Numbered from the stretch's first letter, positions 12,129 to 20,541 are shown. The stretch is DNA of 64,000 bases from Thauera sp. 2A1 (GCF_009469595.2 NZ_SSXV01000001.1:248001-312000); one strand, 5' to 3'. Numbers and translations are program-made. The notes: generated by a model from the sequence alone, not told the origin.

Positions 12129-12941
12129 TTACTGCGCCGGAATCGGATGCTTGGTGCGCAGTTCGTCGATCGCGACGTAGGTGAGCTTGGCCTCGGTCAC
12201 CTTCACCACCACCGGGTTCTCAGGGTTGCGCCGCGCATAGACTTCGACCTCGACCGTCACCGAGGTCGTGCCCACGTGCACGATCTCGGCATAGAAGCTG
12301 ACGACGTCGCCGACCGACACCGGCTGCTTGAAGACGAAGGAGTCCACCGCCACGGTCGCCACCTTCGAGCGCGCCTGGCGGATGGCCGGTACGGCGCCGG
12401 CGATGTCGACCATGGACATGATCCAGCCGCCGAAGACGTCACCGGCCGGGTTGAGATCGGCAGGGAAGGGCACCACCCTGAGCACGAGTTCCTTGTCCGA
12501 GGGTTCGGCGCAGCCGCCGGGGGCGCATGCCGGGTCGGCTTCGCCCACCAGCCGTTTGTTGCCTTCGCCATCGACCGCGACATAGGTGAGGCGCGCCTCG
12601 GTCACCTTGACGATCACCGGGTCGGCCGGGTGGCGCTCGGCGAACACATGAACGTCCACCGTGATCGAAGAGCGGCCGACCGAAGCCACCGTCGAGTAGA
12701 AGCTCACCACGTCGCCGACCGACACCGGCTGCTTGAACAGGAAGGAATTCACCGCAACCGTGACCACGCGCGAGTTTGCGCGACGGATCGCCGGTATCGC
12801 CCCGGCGACGTCGACCATGGACATGATCCAGCCGCCGAACACGTCGCCGGCCGGATTCAGGTCGGCCGGCATCGGCATCACGCGCAGGGCGAGGTGTTCG
12901 TCCGATGGAATCTCGGTCACTGCGATCGGGTGGTCGGCCAT
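12129..12941 (-). CDS. Acyl-CoA thioesterase with two tandem YciA-type hotdog domains
   Basis: A 270-aa protein made of two copies of a YciA-like acyl-CoA thioesterase domain (residues about 12-124 and 144-256) joined by a Cys/Gly-rich linker. Both copies keep the family signature NPAGDVFGGWIMSMVD, including the conserved Asp and the GG turn, and both end in VTEA-LTYVA. A hand count gives about 82 of 113 identical residues between copies, far closer than ancient double-hotdog thioesterases such as the TesB/ACOT type, so this looks like a recent in-frame duplication. YciA enzymes are normally about 130-aa single domains that assemble as trimers of dimers. Likely role: hydrolysis of short to medium acyl-CoAs in the cytoplasm. 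Confidence 0.88.
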   Translation of the reverse strand: MADHPIAVTEIPSDEHLALRVMPMPADLNPAGDVFGGWIMSMVDVAGAIPAIRRANSRVVTVAVNSFLFKQPVSVGDVVSFYSTVASVGRSSITVDVHVFAERHPADPVIVKVTEARLTYVAVDGEGNKRLVGEADPACAPGGCAEPSDKELVLRVVPFPADLNPAGDVFGGWIMSMVDIAGAVPAIRQARSKVATVAVDSFVFKQPVSVGDVVSFYAEIVHVGTTSVTVEVEVYARRNPENPVVVKVTEAKLTYVAIDELRTKHPIPAQ

Positions 12942-13041
12942 GAATTTCTCCTGTGCGGGGTCGTCTCGACTTCAGGACCGATCATGCCAAGAAACGCCCC
13001 TGCGATGTTGGAATGCCGCGTGGAATGCCGCGCGTGCAGGC

Positions 13042-14139
13042 TCAGCGCACCGCGTAGCGCTCCAGCCAGTGCGCATAAGGCGCAGGGAGCACCCAGGACG
13101 GGCGATCGATGCCCAGCGTGCGCGCGGTGTGGTACGACCAGTGCGGGTTGGCGAGGTGGGCGCGGCCGACCATCACCAGGTCGAGCTGGCCGTTGCGCAC
13201 GGTAGCGTCTGCCAGTTGCGGCGTGTCGATACCCCATGCCGAGGCCACCGGGATGCCGGCCTCATTGCGCACGCGGCCGGCGATCGGCGCGAGGAAGGCG
13301 GGCGCCCAGGGCACCTGGGCGGTCGGCGTGGAGAAGCCGACGCTGACGCTGAGCAGATCCAGGCCCCGCTGCTTGAACTTGTGCGCGAGCTCGATGGACT
13401 CGGCCAGTGTCTGCTCGTCGCGGCCGTCGAACTCGATGACGCCGAAGCGCGCGGTCAGTGGCAGGTGCTCGGGCCACACTTCGCGCACCGCGGCCAGCGT
13501 TTCGAGCAGGAAGCGGCTGCGGTTCTCGAAACTGCCGCCGTAGGCATCGGTACGCTGGTTGGCGTGGACCGAGAAGAAGCTCTGGCCGAGGTAGCCGTGG
13601 GCGAAGTGCAGCTCCAGCCACTCGAAGCCGGCGTCGCGCGCGCGGCGCGCCGCGGCGACGAAATCCGCACGTACGCGGGCGATGTCGTCCAGCGTCATTG
13701 CACGCGGCACCTTGGGCAGATGCGCGCCGAAGGCGACGGCCGAGGGCGAGATCGTTGGCCAGCCGCGTGGATCGTCCTCGGCGATGTGGTCGTCGCCTTC
13801 CCACGGGCGGTTGGCGCTCGCCTTGCGGCCGGCGTGGCCGATCTGGATGCCGGGCACCGCCCCGGCGGCCTTGATCGACGCGGCGATGGGCGCGAGCGCC
13901 TCGGCCTGCGCGTCGTTCCACAAGCCCAGGCAGGCGGGGGTGATGCGGCCTTCCGGTGACACCGCGGTCGCTTCCACGATCACCAGGCCGGCACCGCCGC
14001 GGCCGAGGCTGGCGAGATGCACGCGGTGCCAGTCGTTGGCGACGCCGTCGGTCGCCATGTACTGGCACATCGGCGGCACCGCGATGCGGTTGCGCAGGGT
14101 CACATCCTTGAGTTTGAACGGTTCGAACAGGGAAGACAT
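13042..14139 (-). CDS. NADH:flavin oxidoreductase, Old Yellow Enzyme (YqjM/NamA type)
   Basis: A 365-aa FMN ene-reductase acting on activated C=C bonds, quinones or nitro compounds with NAD(P)H. The N-terminus SSLFEPFKLKDVTLRNRI with PMCQYMATDG carries the Cys of thermophilic-like OYEs (YqjM class), and the HAGRK motif carries one substrate-binding His; the FAHGYLGQSFFS stretch is the usual barrel segment. I start it at the ATG at 14139, preceded by AAGGAAA; the open frame continues upstream but only over yqhD. It is 59 bases downstream of yqhD and in the same direction, under a NemR-like regulator, so it probably belongs to an electrophile detoxification operon. Confidence 0.92.
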   Translation of the reverse strand: MSSLFEPFKLKDVTLRNRIAVPPMCQYMATDGVANDWHRVHLASLGRGGAGLVIVEATAVSPEGRITPACLGLWNDAQAEALAPIAASIKAAGAVPGIQIGHAGRKASANRPWEGDDHIAEDDPRGWPTISPSAVAFGAHLPKVPRAMTLDDIARVRADFVAAARRARDAGFEWLELHFAHGYLGQSFFSVHANQRTDAYGGSFENRSRFLLETLAAVREVWPEHLPLTARFGVIEFDGRDEQTLAESIELAHKFKQRGLDLLSVSVGFSTPTAQVPWAPAFLAPIAGRVRNEAGIPVASAWGIDTPQLADATVRNGQLDLVMVGRAHLANPHWSYHTARTLGIDRPSWVLPAPYAHWLERYAVR

Positions 14140-14198
14140 GGGTTCGGTTTCCTTGAAGTGAATCGGGGGCGATGGAGCGTGGGCGAGTCGGGTACGGC

Positions 14199-15356
14199 TC
14201 ACAGGCAGGCTTCGAGCACGCGGCGGCTCAACGCCAGGTCCATGTCCTGGCGCTCGCCCAGCGCCGTCATGCCGTGGGCTTCGAGCTGGGCGAGCAGGCG
14301 CGGTACGGCCTCGGCACCGATGGCGTAGTCGGCGAAGCGCGTCTTGAAGCCGAGCGACTCGAAGAAGGTCCGCGTCTGCGCGATGGCGGCGTCGATGCGC
14401 TCGTCGGCGCCGCCCGAATGGATGTTCCACACGCGCGCGGCGTACTGCAGCAGCTTGTCGCGCTTGGCCTCGCGGCGCAGGTCCATCATCGCCGGCAGCA
14501 CGATCGCCAGCGTCTGCGCATGGTCCAGGCCGTACAGCGCGGTGATCTCGTGCCCCAGCATGTGCGTTGCCCAGTCCTGTGGCACGCCGGCGCCGATCAG
14601 GCCGTTCAGCGCCTGGGTGGCGGTCCACATCAGGTTGGCGCGCACGTCGTAGTCCTGCGGGCTGGCCAGCGCGCGCGGCCCGATCTCGATCAGCGTCTGC
14701 AGCAGCGCTTCGGCGTAGCGGTCCTGCACCGGCGCGTTGGCGGGGTAGGTCAGGTACTGCTCCATCACGTGGATGAAGGCGTCCACCACGCCGTTGGCGA
14801 CCTGGCGCGGCGGCAGCGAGTAGGTCTTCACCGGATCGAGCACCGAGAACACCGGGAACACGAGCTCGCTCGAGAATGCGAGCTTCGCCTGCAGCGACTT
14901 GCGGCTGATGACCGAGAAGCAGTTCATCTCCGACCCGGTCGCCGGCAGCGTGAGCACGCAGCCCATCGGCAGGGCACGGCTGACGACGCTGCCGCCCTGT
15001 TCCAGGATCTGCCACGGCTCGCCGTCGTACGGCGCAGCGGCCGCGACGAACTTGGTGCCGTCGATGACCGAGCCGCCACCGACCGCGAGCAGGAAATCGA
15101 GTTGCTCGCTGCGGATCAGCGTCACCGCCTCGATCAGCGTCTCGTAGCTTGGGTTCGGTTCGATGCCGCCGAAGCGGCGTATCGTGCGCTGGCCCAGCGC
15201 GGCCTCGACTTCGGCCAGGGTGCCGTTGCGCTCGGCGCTGCCGCCGCCGTAGAGCAGCAGCACGCGGGCGTCGGCGGGCACCAGTTCGTCGAGGCGGGTG
15301 ATGCTGCCCTGGCCGAAGACGATGCGGGTGGGGTTGTAATAGTCGAAGTTCTGCAT
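14199..15356 (-). CDS. yqhD: NADPH-dependent aldehyde reductase, YqhD type (iron-containing ADH family)
   Basis: A 385-aa group III alcohol dehydrogenase that reduces short and lipid-derived aldehydes with NADPH. It follows E. coli YqhD along its length: N-terminal PTRIVFGQG, the nucleotide motif LAVGGGSVIDGTKF, GCVLTLPATGSE, and the stretch ALNGLIGAGVPQDWATHMLG. The metal ligands of the family appear as the Asp and His in NGVVDAFIH and the two His in MLGHEITALYGLDH. Its promoter overlaps a TAGAC-N5-GTCTA operator identical in form to the one before the nemR-like gene. Start at the ATG at 15356 with AAAGGAG upstream. It is followed by the OYE reductase gene, giving a two-enzyme aldehyde/enone clearing unit. 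Confidence 0.94.
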   Translation of the reverse strand: MQNFDYYNPTRIVFGQGSITRLDELVPADARVLLLYGGGSAERNGTLAEVEAALGQRTIRRFGGIEPNPSYETLIEAVTLIRSEQLDFLLAVGGGSVIDGTKFVAAAAPYDGEPWQILEQGGSVVSRALPMGCVLTLPATGSEMNCFSVISRKSLQAKLAFSSELVFPVFSVLDPVKTYSLPPRQVANGVVDAFIHVMEQYLTYPANAPVQDRYAEALLQTLIEIGPRALASPQDYDVRANLMWTATQALNGLIGAGVPQDWATHMLGHEITALYGLDHAQTLAIVLPAMMDLRREAKRDKLLQYAARVWNIHSGGADERIDAAIAQTRTFFESLGFKTRFADYAIGAEAVPRLLAQLEAHGMTALGERQDMDLALSRRVLEACL

Positions 15357-15402
15357 TGCGGGCTCCTTTGTCGCGTCGTGCGCGGCCTTGGATGATAAGA
15401 AT

Positions 15403-15432
15403 TAGACTGGTCGTCTAGTTGTCGGGCAAAAT
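15403..15432 (-). promoter_or_regulatory. yqhD promoter with NemR-like operator
   Basis: Reading the minus strand, a -35 like TTGCCC lies 17 bases before a -10 like TCTAAT. The inverted repeat TAGAC-N5-GTCTA (15403-15417) fills the end of the spacer and the -10. A bound repressor would block RNA polymerase. The same palindrome recurs before the nemR-like gene. Confidence 0.72.
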
Positions 15433-15451
15433 CTTGGTAAGGGCAGGTCGA

Positions 15452-16045
15452 TCATGCGGACAGCCTCTGCAGGGTGGCGGCCCAGGCCTGGTCAAGTGGG
15501 CTGGCATTGCGCTGCAGCTTGGCCAGCAGGCTGGCGCCCAGCCACATCTGGTAAAGCATGCGCGCGCTCGCATCGGCATCGAGCGGCGGCAGGGAGGCGT
15601 CGGCAACGCCGGCGGCGATGCAGCCGGCCAGCCGTCCGATGATGCGCTCGGTACCATCACGCAGCGTCACCCGCATCGCCTCCGACAGGTCGGCGACTTC
15701 GGCACCCAGCTTCACCACCAGGCATTTCTGCTCGTCACCTTCTTCCGCCTGCGTCGCACGCCACTGCTGGAAATAGCGCAACAGGCGCTCGCGAGCAGTC
15801 AGGCCGGGCGCCTCGAGGAGGGCGTCGAGCTGGCGCAGGTAGCTGTCGAAATAGTCCTCCAGCAGCGCCTGGCCGAACAGTTCCTTGGACTTGAAGTAGT
15901 GATAGAAGGAACCCTTGGGCACCTCGGATGCCTGCAGCAGCTCGTTCAGGCCGACGCACGAAAAACCCTTGGCCGCGATGATGCGGTTGCCGGTGTCGAG
16001 GATGTGCTGGCGGGTATCGGCGTAGCGGGAGCTCATGCTTGGCAT
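15452..16045 (-). CDS. nemR: TetR-family redox/electrophile repressor, NemR-like
   Basis: A 197-aa TetR/AcrR repressor. The N-terminal HTH reads GLNELLQASEVPKGSFYHYF, nearly the same as in E. coli NemR. Two residues reported as functional in E. coli NemR are kept: the sensor Cys (here Cys108, in QKCLVVKL, aligned with Cys106) and the Lys in LGASLLAKL (aligned with Lys175). E. coli NemR senses hypochlorite, quinones and methylglyoxal-type electrophiles through these. It is upstream of yqhD and the OYE gene on the same strand. An operator lies 13 bases before the first ATG, implying self-repression. The second ATG at 16036 is an alternative start; neither has a strong ribosome site. Confidence 0.88.
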   Translation of the reverse strand: MPSMSSRYADTRQHILDTGNRIIAAKGFSCVGLNELLQASEVPKGSFYHYFKSKELFGQALLEDYFDSYLRQLDALLEAPGLTARERLLRYFQQWRATQAEEGDEQKCLVVKLGAEVADLSEAMRVTLRDGTERIIGRLAGCIAAGVADASLPPLDADASARMLYQMWLGASLLAKLQRNASPLDQAWAATLQRLSA

Positions 16046-16057
16046 TCTAGGTTCAAT

Positions 16058-16072
16058 TAGACCGGTCGTCTA
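16058..16072 (-). promoter_or_regulatory. NemR-like operator before nemR
   Basis: TAGAC-CGGTC-GTCTA, a perfect 5-bp inverted repeat with a 5-base centre, in the context ATTAGACCGGTCGTCTAGAT. It matches the yqhD-side copy at 15 of the 16 positions from the leading T through the closing A. The half-sites resemble the NemR box of E. coli as I remember it. Confidence 0.75.
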
Positions 16073-16170
16073 GATTTGAGGCGGTAGCGCGGGCAATGGG
16101 GTGTGGATTCGATGGGCGCCAATGCCTCCTGCTGGCGTGGCCGGGCCTCGATGCATCGCGACGTCGCAGA

Positions 16171-16198
16171 CCGGCGCCCCTGAAGGGAGGGGCGCCGG
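16171..16198 (-). terminator. Hairpin after the phosphomannomutase gene
   Basis: A perfect 11-bp stem (CCGGCGCCCCT and complement) with a 6-base loop lies 17 bases beyond the minus-strand stop. No T tract follows on either strand, so its role as a terminator is probable but not proven by sequence. Confidence 0.5.
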
Positions 16199-16214
16199 CC
16201 TGTGGCAGGCGGCG

Positions 16215-17612
16215 TCAGAACGGCAGTGCCAGTCCGGGCCAAACGCCGTCGATGGCGGCGCGGAAGGCGGCCTGGATGCGTGCCAGCGCGGCCGCATCGT
16301 CGGCCTCGAAGCGCAGCACGACGACCGGCGTGGTGTTCGACGGACGCGCCAGGCCGAAGCCGTCGGCGTATTCCACGCGCACGCCGTCGATGGTGATCGT
16401 CTCCGCCGCGCCGTCGAAGCGCGCCGCTTCCTTCAGCCGCTTGACCAGCTCGAAGGGCTCGCCCTCGGCCATCTTCAGGTTCAGTTCCGGCGTGCTCACC
16501 GCGTTGGGCAGCGCCTTCAGCGCGGCGTTGGCGTCGGCGCGGGCGGACAGGATCTCCAGCAGGCGCGCGCCGGCGTACAGGCCGTCGTCGAAGCCGTACC
16601 AGCGCTCCTTGAAGAACATGTGGCCGCTCATCTCGCCGGCCAGCGGCGCCCCCGTTTCCTTGAGCTTGGCCTTCACCAGCGCGTGGCCGGTGTTCCACAT
16701 CGTCGGCCTGCCGCCGCGGGCGCGGATCCAGGGCGCGAGGTTGCGGGTGCATTTGACGTCGAAGATGATTTCGCCGCCCGGTACTCGGCTGAGCACGTCC
16801 TCGGCGAACAGCATCAACTGGCGGTCGGGGTAGATGATCTCGCCGTCCTTGGTCACCACGCCCAGGCGGTCGCCGTCGCCGTCGAAGGCCAGGCCCAGCT
16901 CGGCATCGGTGTCGCGCAGCGCGCGGATCACGTCCTGCAGGTTCTCGGGTTTGGACGGGTCCGGGTGGTGGTTGGGGAAGCTGCCATCGACTTCGCAGAA
17001 TAGCGCCACGACCTCGCAGCCGAGCCGTCGGAACAGCTCTGGGGCGATGCCGCCGGCGACGCCATTGCCGCAGTCGACGACGATCTTCAGCGGCCGCGCC
17101 AGCTTCACGTCGCCGGCGATGCGGTCCACGTAGGCGGCGGCGACATCGGCCTGGCGCAGCGCGCCCGGCGTGGCGGCGCGCACCAGCTCGTCGTCGGCGA
17201 TGCGCCGGCGCAGCGACTGGATCATGTCGCCGTACAGCGTCTGGCCGCCGAGCACCATCTTGAGGCCGTTGTAGTCGGGCGGGTTGTGGCTGCCGGTGAC
17301 CGACACGCAGGAGTCGCAGCCGAGCTGATAGGCGGCGAAATAGGTGAGCGGGGTGGGCACGCAGCCAATGTCGATGACGTCGACACCGGCGGCGCGGATG
17401 CCTTCGGCCAGCGCGCCGGCCAGCGCCGGGCCCGACAGGCGGCCATCGCGGCCGACCGCGACCGCCTTCTGGCCACGCGCCACGGCTTCGGAGCCGAGCG
17501 CATGGCCGATGGCGCGCACCGCATCGGGGGTGAGCACGGTGTCGACGATGCCGCGGATGTCGTAGGCCTTGAAGATTTCGGGGGCGGGCAGGGCGTGCAG
17601 GTCTTGGGTCAT
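16215..17612 (-). CDS. algC: Phosphomannomutase/phosphoglucomutase (AlgC type)
   Basis: A 465-aa alpha-D-phosphohexomutase interconverting 1- and 6-phosphates of mannose and glucose, feeding LPS, exopolysaccharide and alginate-type sugar nucleotides. The active-site phosphoserine loop is VTGSHNPPDYNGLK, the metal-binding loop is AFDGDGDRLGVV, and GEMSGHMFF is the sugar-binding loop; APEIFKAYDIRGIVD is the standard N-terminus. Length matches P. aeruginosa AlgC (463). I start at the ATG at 17612 since upstream codons precede the conserved N-terminus. Other polysaccharide genes are not adjacent. It could equally be named manB. Confidence 0.93.
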   Translation of the reverse strand: MTQDLHALPAPEIFKAYDIRGIVDTVLTPDAVRAIGHALGSEAVARGQKAVAVGRDGRLSGPALAGALAEGIRAAGVDVIDIGCVPTPLTYFAAYQLGCDSCVSVTGSHNPPDYNGLKMVLGGQTLYGDMIQSLRRRIADDELVRAATPGALRQADVAAAYVDRIAGDVKLARPLKIVVDCGNGVAGGIAPELFRRLGCEVVALFCEVDGSFPNHHPDPSKPENLQDVIRALRDTDAELGLAFDGDGDRLGVVTKDGEIIYPDRQLMLFAEDVLSRVPGGEIIFDVKCTRNLAPWIRARGGRPTMWNTGHALVKAKLKETGAPLAGEMSGHMFFKERWYGFDDGLYAGARLLEILSARADANAALKALPNAVSTPELNLKMAEGEPFELVKRLKEAARFDGAAETITIDGVRVEYADGFGLARPSNTTPVVVLRFEADDAAALARIQAAFRAAIDGVWPGLALPF

Positions 17613-17688
17613 GTCGGGATCCGGACGGAGCGGGTGATCTGTGACAAAAATCGGGGTTTCTCGGTGCGATGCAGCGCGCGCGAGTATG

Positions 17689-18666
17689 TCATGTCGCGCC
17701 ATCGAGCTTCGTGTCGAAGTGCTTCATCAGCCTTGCGGCGAGCCAGTCCTGGCAGCCAGGCCAGGGGCCGGCCAGAAAGCCGACATGTCCGCCGTCGGCG
17801 GAGCGTTCGAACGCCACCGCAGGTGACAGCTCGTCGGCCGCTGGCAGCGCTGCCAGCGGCACGAAGCTGTCATTGGCGGCATTGAGCAGCAAGGTGGGGC
17901 AGGTGATCGCGCCCAGCCAGGGCTTGCTGGAGGCACGGCGCCAGTAGTCGTCGGCGCCGGCAAAGCCGTGAACCGGCGCGGTATAGGCGTCGTCGAATTC
18001 GTACAGGTTGCGTGCGCGACGGATGCGCTGAGCGTCGAACAGGCCGGGATGACGCTCGCACTTTGCCAGCGCCTTGCGCTTCAGCGTGTCGAGGAAGTGC
18101 AGCGTGTAGAGGCGGTTGAAGCCGCGGCCAAGTGCATGGCCGGAGATCGTCAGGTCGAGCGGCGGGCACACCGCGGCGGCGGCCTGCAGCAGCGAGCCCG
18201 CCTGCGCGCCGCGCTCGCCCAGCCACTTCAGCAGCGCATTGCCGCCCAGCGACACGCCGGCGGCGAACAGCGGCGCGTCGCCGGCGATGCCCCGCAGGCG
18301 GCGCAGGATCCAGTCGATCTCGTCGCTGTCGCCGGAGTGATAGGCGCGCGCCAGCCGGTTCGGCGTGCCCGAGCAGCCGCGGAAGTGCGGCACCACGCCG
18401 CGCCAGCCGCGCTTGCTGGCTGCCCGCATCAGCGTGCGCGCATAGTGCGAGCGGCTGGAGCCTTCCAGGCCGTGGAACAGCACCAGCAGCGGCGCGTCGT
18501 CGCGCCCGCCGGGCGCCCAGTCGAGGTCGATGAAATCGCCGTCCGGCGTGTCCCAGCGTTCGCGGCGGTAATCGGGCAGCGGCCCCTTGCGGGCCAGCGG
18601 CCAGATCGTCTGCAGGTGGCTGCCGGGCAGCCACCAGGGGGCCTGGTAAGTGGGCGGATAACTCAT
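17689..18666 (-). CDS. Alpha/beta hydrolase, YheT family
   Basis: A 325-aa cytoplasmic alpha/beta-hydrolase of the YheT/ABHD1-3 group. The N-terminal WWLPGSHLQTIWP motif is diagnostic; the FHGLEGSS segment forms the oxyanion region and AAGVSLGGNALLKWLG carries the nucleophile Ser. A C-terminal DGGHVGFL holds the catalytic His. The E. coli homologue is of uncertain function; relatives act as esterases or lipases on short-chain or lipid esters. It lies 76 bases upstream of algC on the same strand and may be cotranscribed. The ATG lacks a good Shine-Dalgarno sequence. Confidence 0.9.
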   Translation of the reverse strand: MSYPPTYQAPWWLPGSHLQTIWPLARKGPLPDYRRERWDTPDGDFIDLDWAPGGRDDAPLLVLFHGLEGSSRSHYARTLMRAASKRGWRGVVPHFRGCSGTPNRLARAYHSGDSDEIDWILRRLRGIAGDAPLFAAGVSLGGNALLKWLGERGAQAGSLLQAAAAVCPPLDLTISGHALGRGFNRLYTLHFLDTLKRKALAKCERHPGLFDAQRIRRARNLYEFDDAYTAPVHGFAGADDYWRRASSKPWLGAITCPTLLLNAANDSFVPLAALPAADELSPAVAFERSADGGHVGFLAGPWPGCQDWLAARLMKHFDTKLDGAT

Positions 18667-18716
18667 CGTCAGTGGGAGCGGGAGCGGACGAGCGGAGTCG
18701 GATCGCAGGGCTCGTC

Positions 18717-18745
18717 AAAAGCAAACGGGGGCGTGACGCCCCCGT
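18717..18745 (-). terminator. Intrinsic terminator of ilvE / zinc-finger genes
   Basis: On the minus strand a 9-bp GC-rich stem (ACGGGGGCG/CGCCCCCGT) with a 3-base loop is followed by TTGCTTTT. It begins 31 bases after the zinc-finger protein stop. Confidence 0.8.
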
Positions 18746-18775
18746 GCCTGATCCAACTTCAGCGTTCCGCCAAGC

Positions 18776-18976
18776 TCAGTGATGGCCCTTCGGGCGCTCG
18801 CCGGCAAAAACGTAGTGCGCGCTGCAATACGGGCACACCACCTCGCCCGTCTTCAGCACATCGAGGAACACACGCGGGTGCCGCGCCCACAGCGGCGCGC
18901 CGGGCGGCGGGCAGTGAAGCGGCAGATCCTTGGCGTGGATCACGACGGCCTGCGTCTTGTCGGTGTTCTCAACCAT
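18776..18976 (-). CDS. Small zinc-finger protein, zf-CHCC family
   Basis: A 66-aa protein with Cys22, His33, Cys48 and Cys51 (HCPP, RHPRVFLDV, CPYCSAHY), the zf-CHCC pattern. This family resembles the NDUFS6 accessory subunit of mitochondrial complex I and is widespread in proteobacteria with an unsettled role. It lies 20 bases downstream of ilvE and shares its terminator, a pairing I have the impression is common in betaproteobacteria. The ATG at 18976 has a GAGGGGAACGCC leader inside the short gap. The long open frame that runs over ilvE in this register is not coding. Confidence 0.88.
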   Translation of the reverse strand: MVENTDKTQAVVIHAKDLPLHCPPPGAPLWARHPRVFLDVLKTGEVVCPYCSAHYVFAGERPKGHH

Positions 18977-18996
18977 GGTGGCGTTCCCCTCGGGTC

Positions 18997-19917
18997 TCAG
19001 ATGTAAGCGAGCCAGTTGTCGTATTCCGGCGCCTTGCCGCCGACCACGTCGAAGAAGCGCGCCTGGATCTTCGCCGTGACCGGCCCGCGCTTGCCTTCGC
19101 CGATCTTGCGGTCGTCGAGTTCGCGGATCGGCGTGACTTCGGCGGCGGTGCCGGTGAAGAAGGCTTCGTCGGCGAGGTAGATGTCGTCGCGGGTCAAGCG
19201 CTTGGTGATGATCTCGTAGCCGAGTTCGCGCGCGATGGCGTGGATCGAGTCGCGCGTGATCCCGGTCAGCGCCGAGGCGATCTCGGGTTCGTAGATCTTG
19301 CCGTCGCGCACGATGAAGAGGTTCTCGCCCGCGCCTTCGGCGACGAAGCCCTGGTTGTCGAGCAGCAGCGCCTCGTCGTAGCCCTGGCGGGTGACTTCGA
19401 GATTGGCGAGGATGGAATTGGGGTAGGTGCCCGACAGCTTGGCGCGCGGCATCGTCGAATTGACGTGGTGGCGGGTGTAGGACGACACCTTGACGCGGAT
19501 GCCCTTCTCCAGGCCTTCTTCGCCCAGGTAGGCGCCCCACGGCCAGGCCGCGATGATGACGTGGACCTTGGCGCCGATGGTGGAGATGCCCATCTTTTCC
19601 GAGCCATAGAAGGCCAGCGGACGGATGTAGCAGGACTCGAGCTTGTTGGCGCGCACGACCTCCTTCTGCGCCTCCATGAGTTCATCCTTGGAAAACGGGA
19701 TGTCCATCATGTAGATCTTGGCGGAGTTGATCAGGCGCTGGGTGTGCTCGGCGAGACGGAAGATGGCGGTGCCCTTGGCCGTGTTGTACGCGCGGACGCC
19801 CTCGAAAACGGCCAGGCCGTAGTGCAGGGAATGGGTCAGCACATGCGTGGTCGCCTCGCGCCACGGAACGAGCTTTCCGTCTTGCCAGATGAAACCGTCG
19901 CGGTCAGCCATGGACAT
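18997..19917 (-). CDS. ilvE: Branched-chain amino acid aminotransferase
   Basis: A 306-aa fold-type IV PLP transaminase performing the last step of Leu, Ile and Val synthesis. N-terminal DGFIWQDGKLVPW, THSLHYGLAVFEGVRAY, RAKLSGTYPNS near the PLP lysine and GFVAEGAGENLFIV are family landmarks. The ATG at 19917 has GGAG nine bases upstream; the frame can be extended to a TTG at 19932 but that would place the ribosome site inside the gene. It is divergent from nudJ over about 170 bases and heads an operon with the zf-CHCC gene. Confidence 0.96.
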   Translation of the reverse strand: MSMADRDGFIWQDGKLVPWREATTHVLTHSLHYGLAVFEGVRAYNTAKGTAIFRLAEHTQRLINSAKIYMMDIPFSKDELMEAQKEVVRANKLESCYIRPLAFYGSEKMGISTIGAKVHVIIAAWPWGAYLGEEGLEKGIRVKVSSYTRHHVNSTMPRAKLSGTYPNSILANLEVTRQGYDEALLLDNQGFVAEGAGENLFIVRDGKIYEPEIASALTGITRDSIHAIARELGYEIITKRLTRDDIYLADEAFFTGTAAEVTPIRELDDRKIGEGKRGPVTAKIQARFFDVVGGKAPEYDNWLAYI

Positions 19918-20088
19918 GATTCGGATCTCCAACTCGAGAAATGTATGAAACGGCCCGGCCAGCCCGGGCAGAACTTTCAGATTCTAGCGCAAAGGAGGGC
20001 CGTTAATGCGCCCGACTCGCGTGCCGGCAGCCTTGATCCGGCTTTTGGCGCGGTAGAATTCGGGCTCGTCGCCGATGGAGCCCCTTGC

Positions 20089-20541
20089 ATGGACCGAAGC
20101 TGGAAACCCAACGTCACCGTTGCCGCCGTCATCGAGCGTGACGGGCGCTTCCTGCTCGTGGAAGAGGAAACCCCGGAAGGCCTGCGCTTCAATCAGCCCG
20201 CCGGGCACCTCGAAGAGGGCGAATCGCTGCTCGAGGCCAGCGTGCGCGAGGCGCTGGAAGAAACCGCGCACCACTTCGTCCCCGAATATCTTGTCGGCAT
20301 CTACCAGTGGCCGCGGCCGCAGGGCGACATCACCTATCTGCGCTTTGCCTTCGGTGGCCAGGTCACCGGCGAGGAAAGCGGTCGGCCGCTCGATGCGGGC
20401 ATCGTGCGCCCGGTGTGGATGACGCGCGACGAACTCGTCGCCACCCGCGAGCGCCACCGCAGCCCGCTGATCCTGCAGTGCGTGGACGACTGGATCGCCG
20501 GGCGGCGCTACCCGCTCGACCTGATCCGGCATTACGCCTGA
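20089..20541 (+). CDS. nudJ: Nudix phosphatase NudJ
   Basis: A 150-aa Nudix hydrolase. The Nudix box is GHLEEGESLLEASVREALEE, and flanking features match E. coli NudJ: NVTVAAVIERDGRFLLVEEE at the N-terminus, FNQPAGH and the C-terminal RYPLDLI. NudJ removes phosphate from nucleoside di- and triphosphates and hydroxymethylpyrimidine pyrophosphate. In E. coli nudJ precedes mnmA, and here it also lies upstream of mnmA with one additional gene in between, supporting the orthology. The ATG gives MDRSWKPNVTVAAV, the expected N-terminus; a very long open frame upstream in this register is a shadow of ilvE and yheT. Confidence 0.93.
   Translation: MDRSWKPNVTVAAVIERDGRFLLVEEETPEGLRFNQPAGHLEEGESLLEASVREALEETAHHFVPEYLVGIYQWPRPQGDITYLRFAFGGQVTGEESGRPLDAGIVRPVWMTRDELVATRERHRSPLILQCVDDWIAGRRYPLDLIRHYA

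Noticed and set aside
14140..15015. N-terminal extension of the OYE frame over yqhD
   Set aside because: It has no similarity to OYE and overlaps a confident YqhD; the ATG at 14139 with a ribosome site gives the standard N-terminus.
17968..20088. Long upstream extension of the nudJ frame
   Set aside because: It runs antisense to yheT, the zinc-finger gene and ilvE; NudJ similarity begins only at the ATG at 20089.
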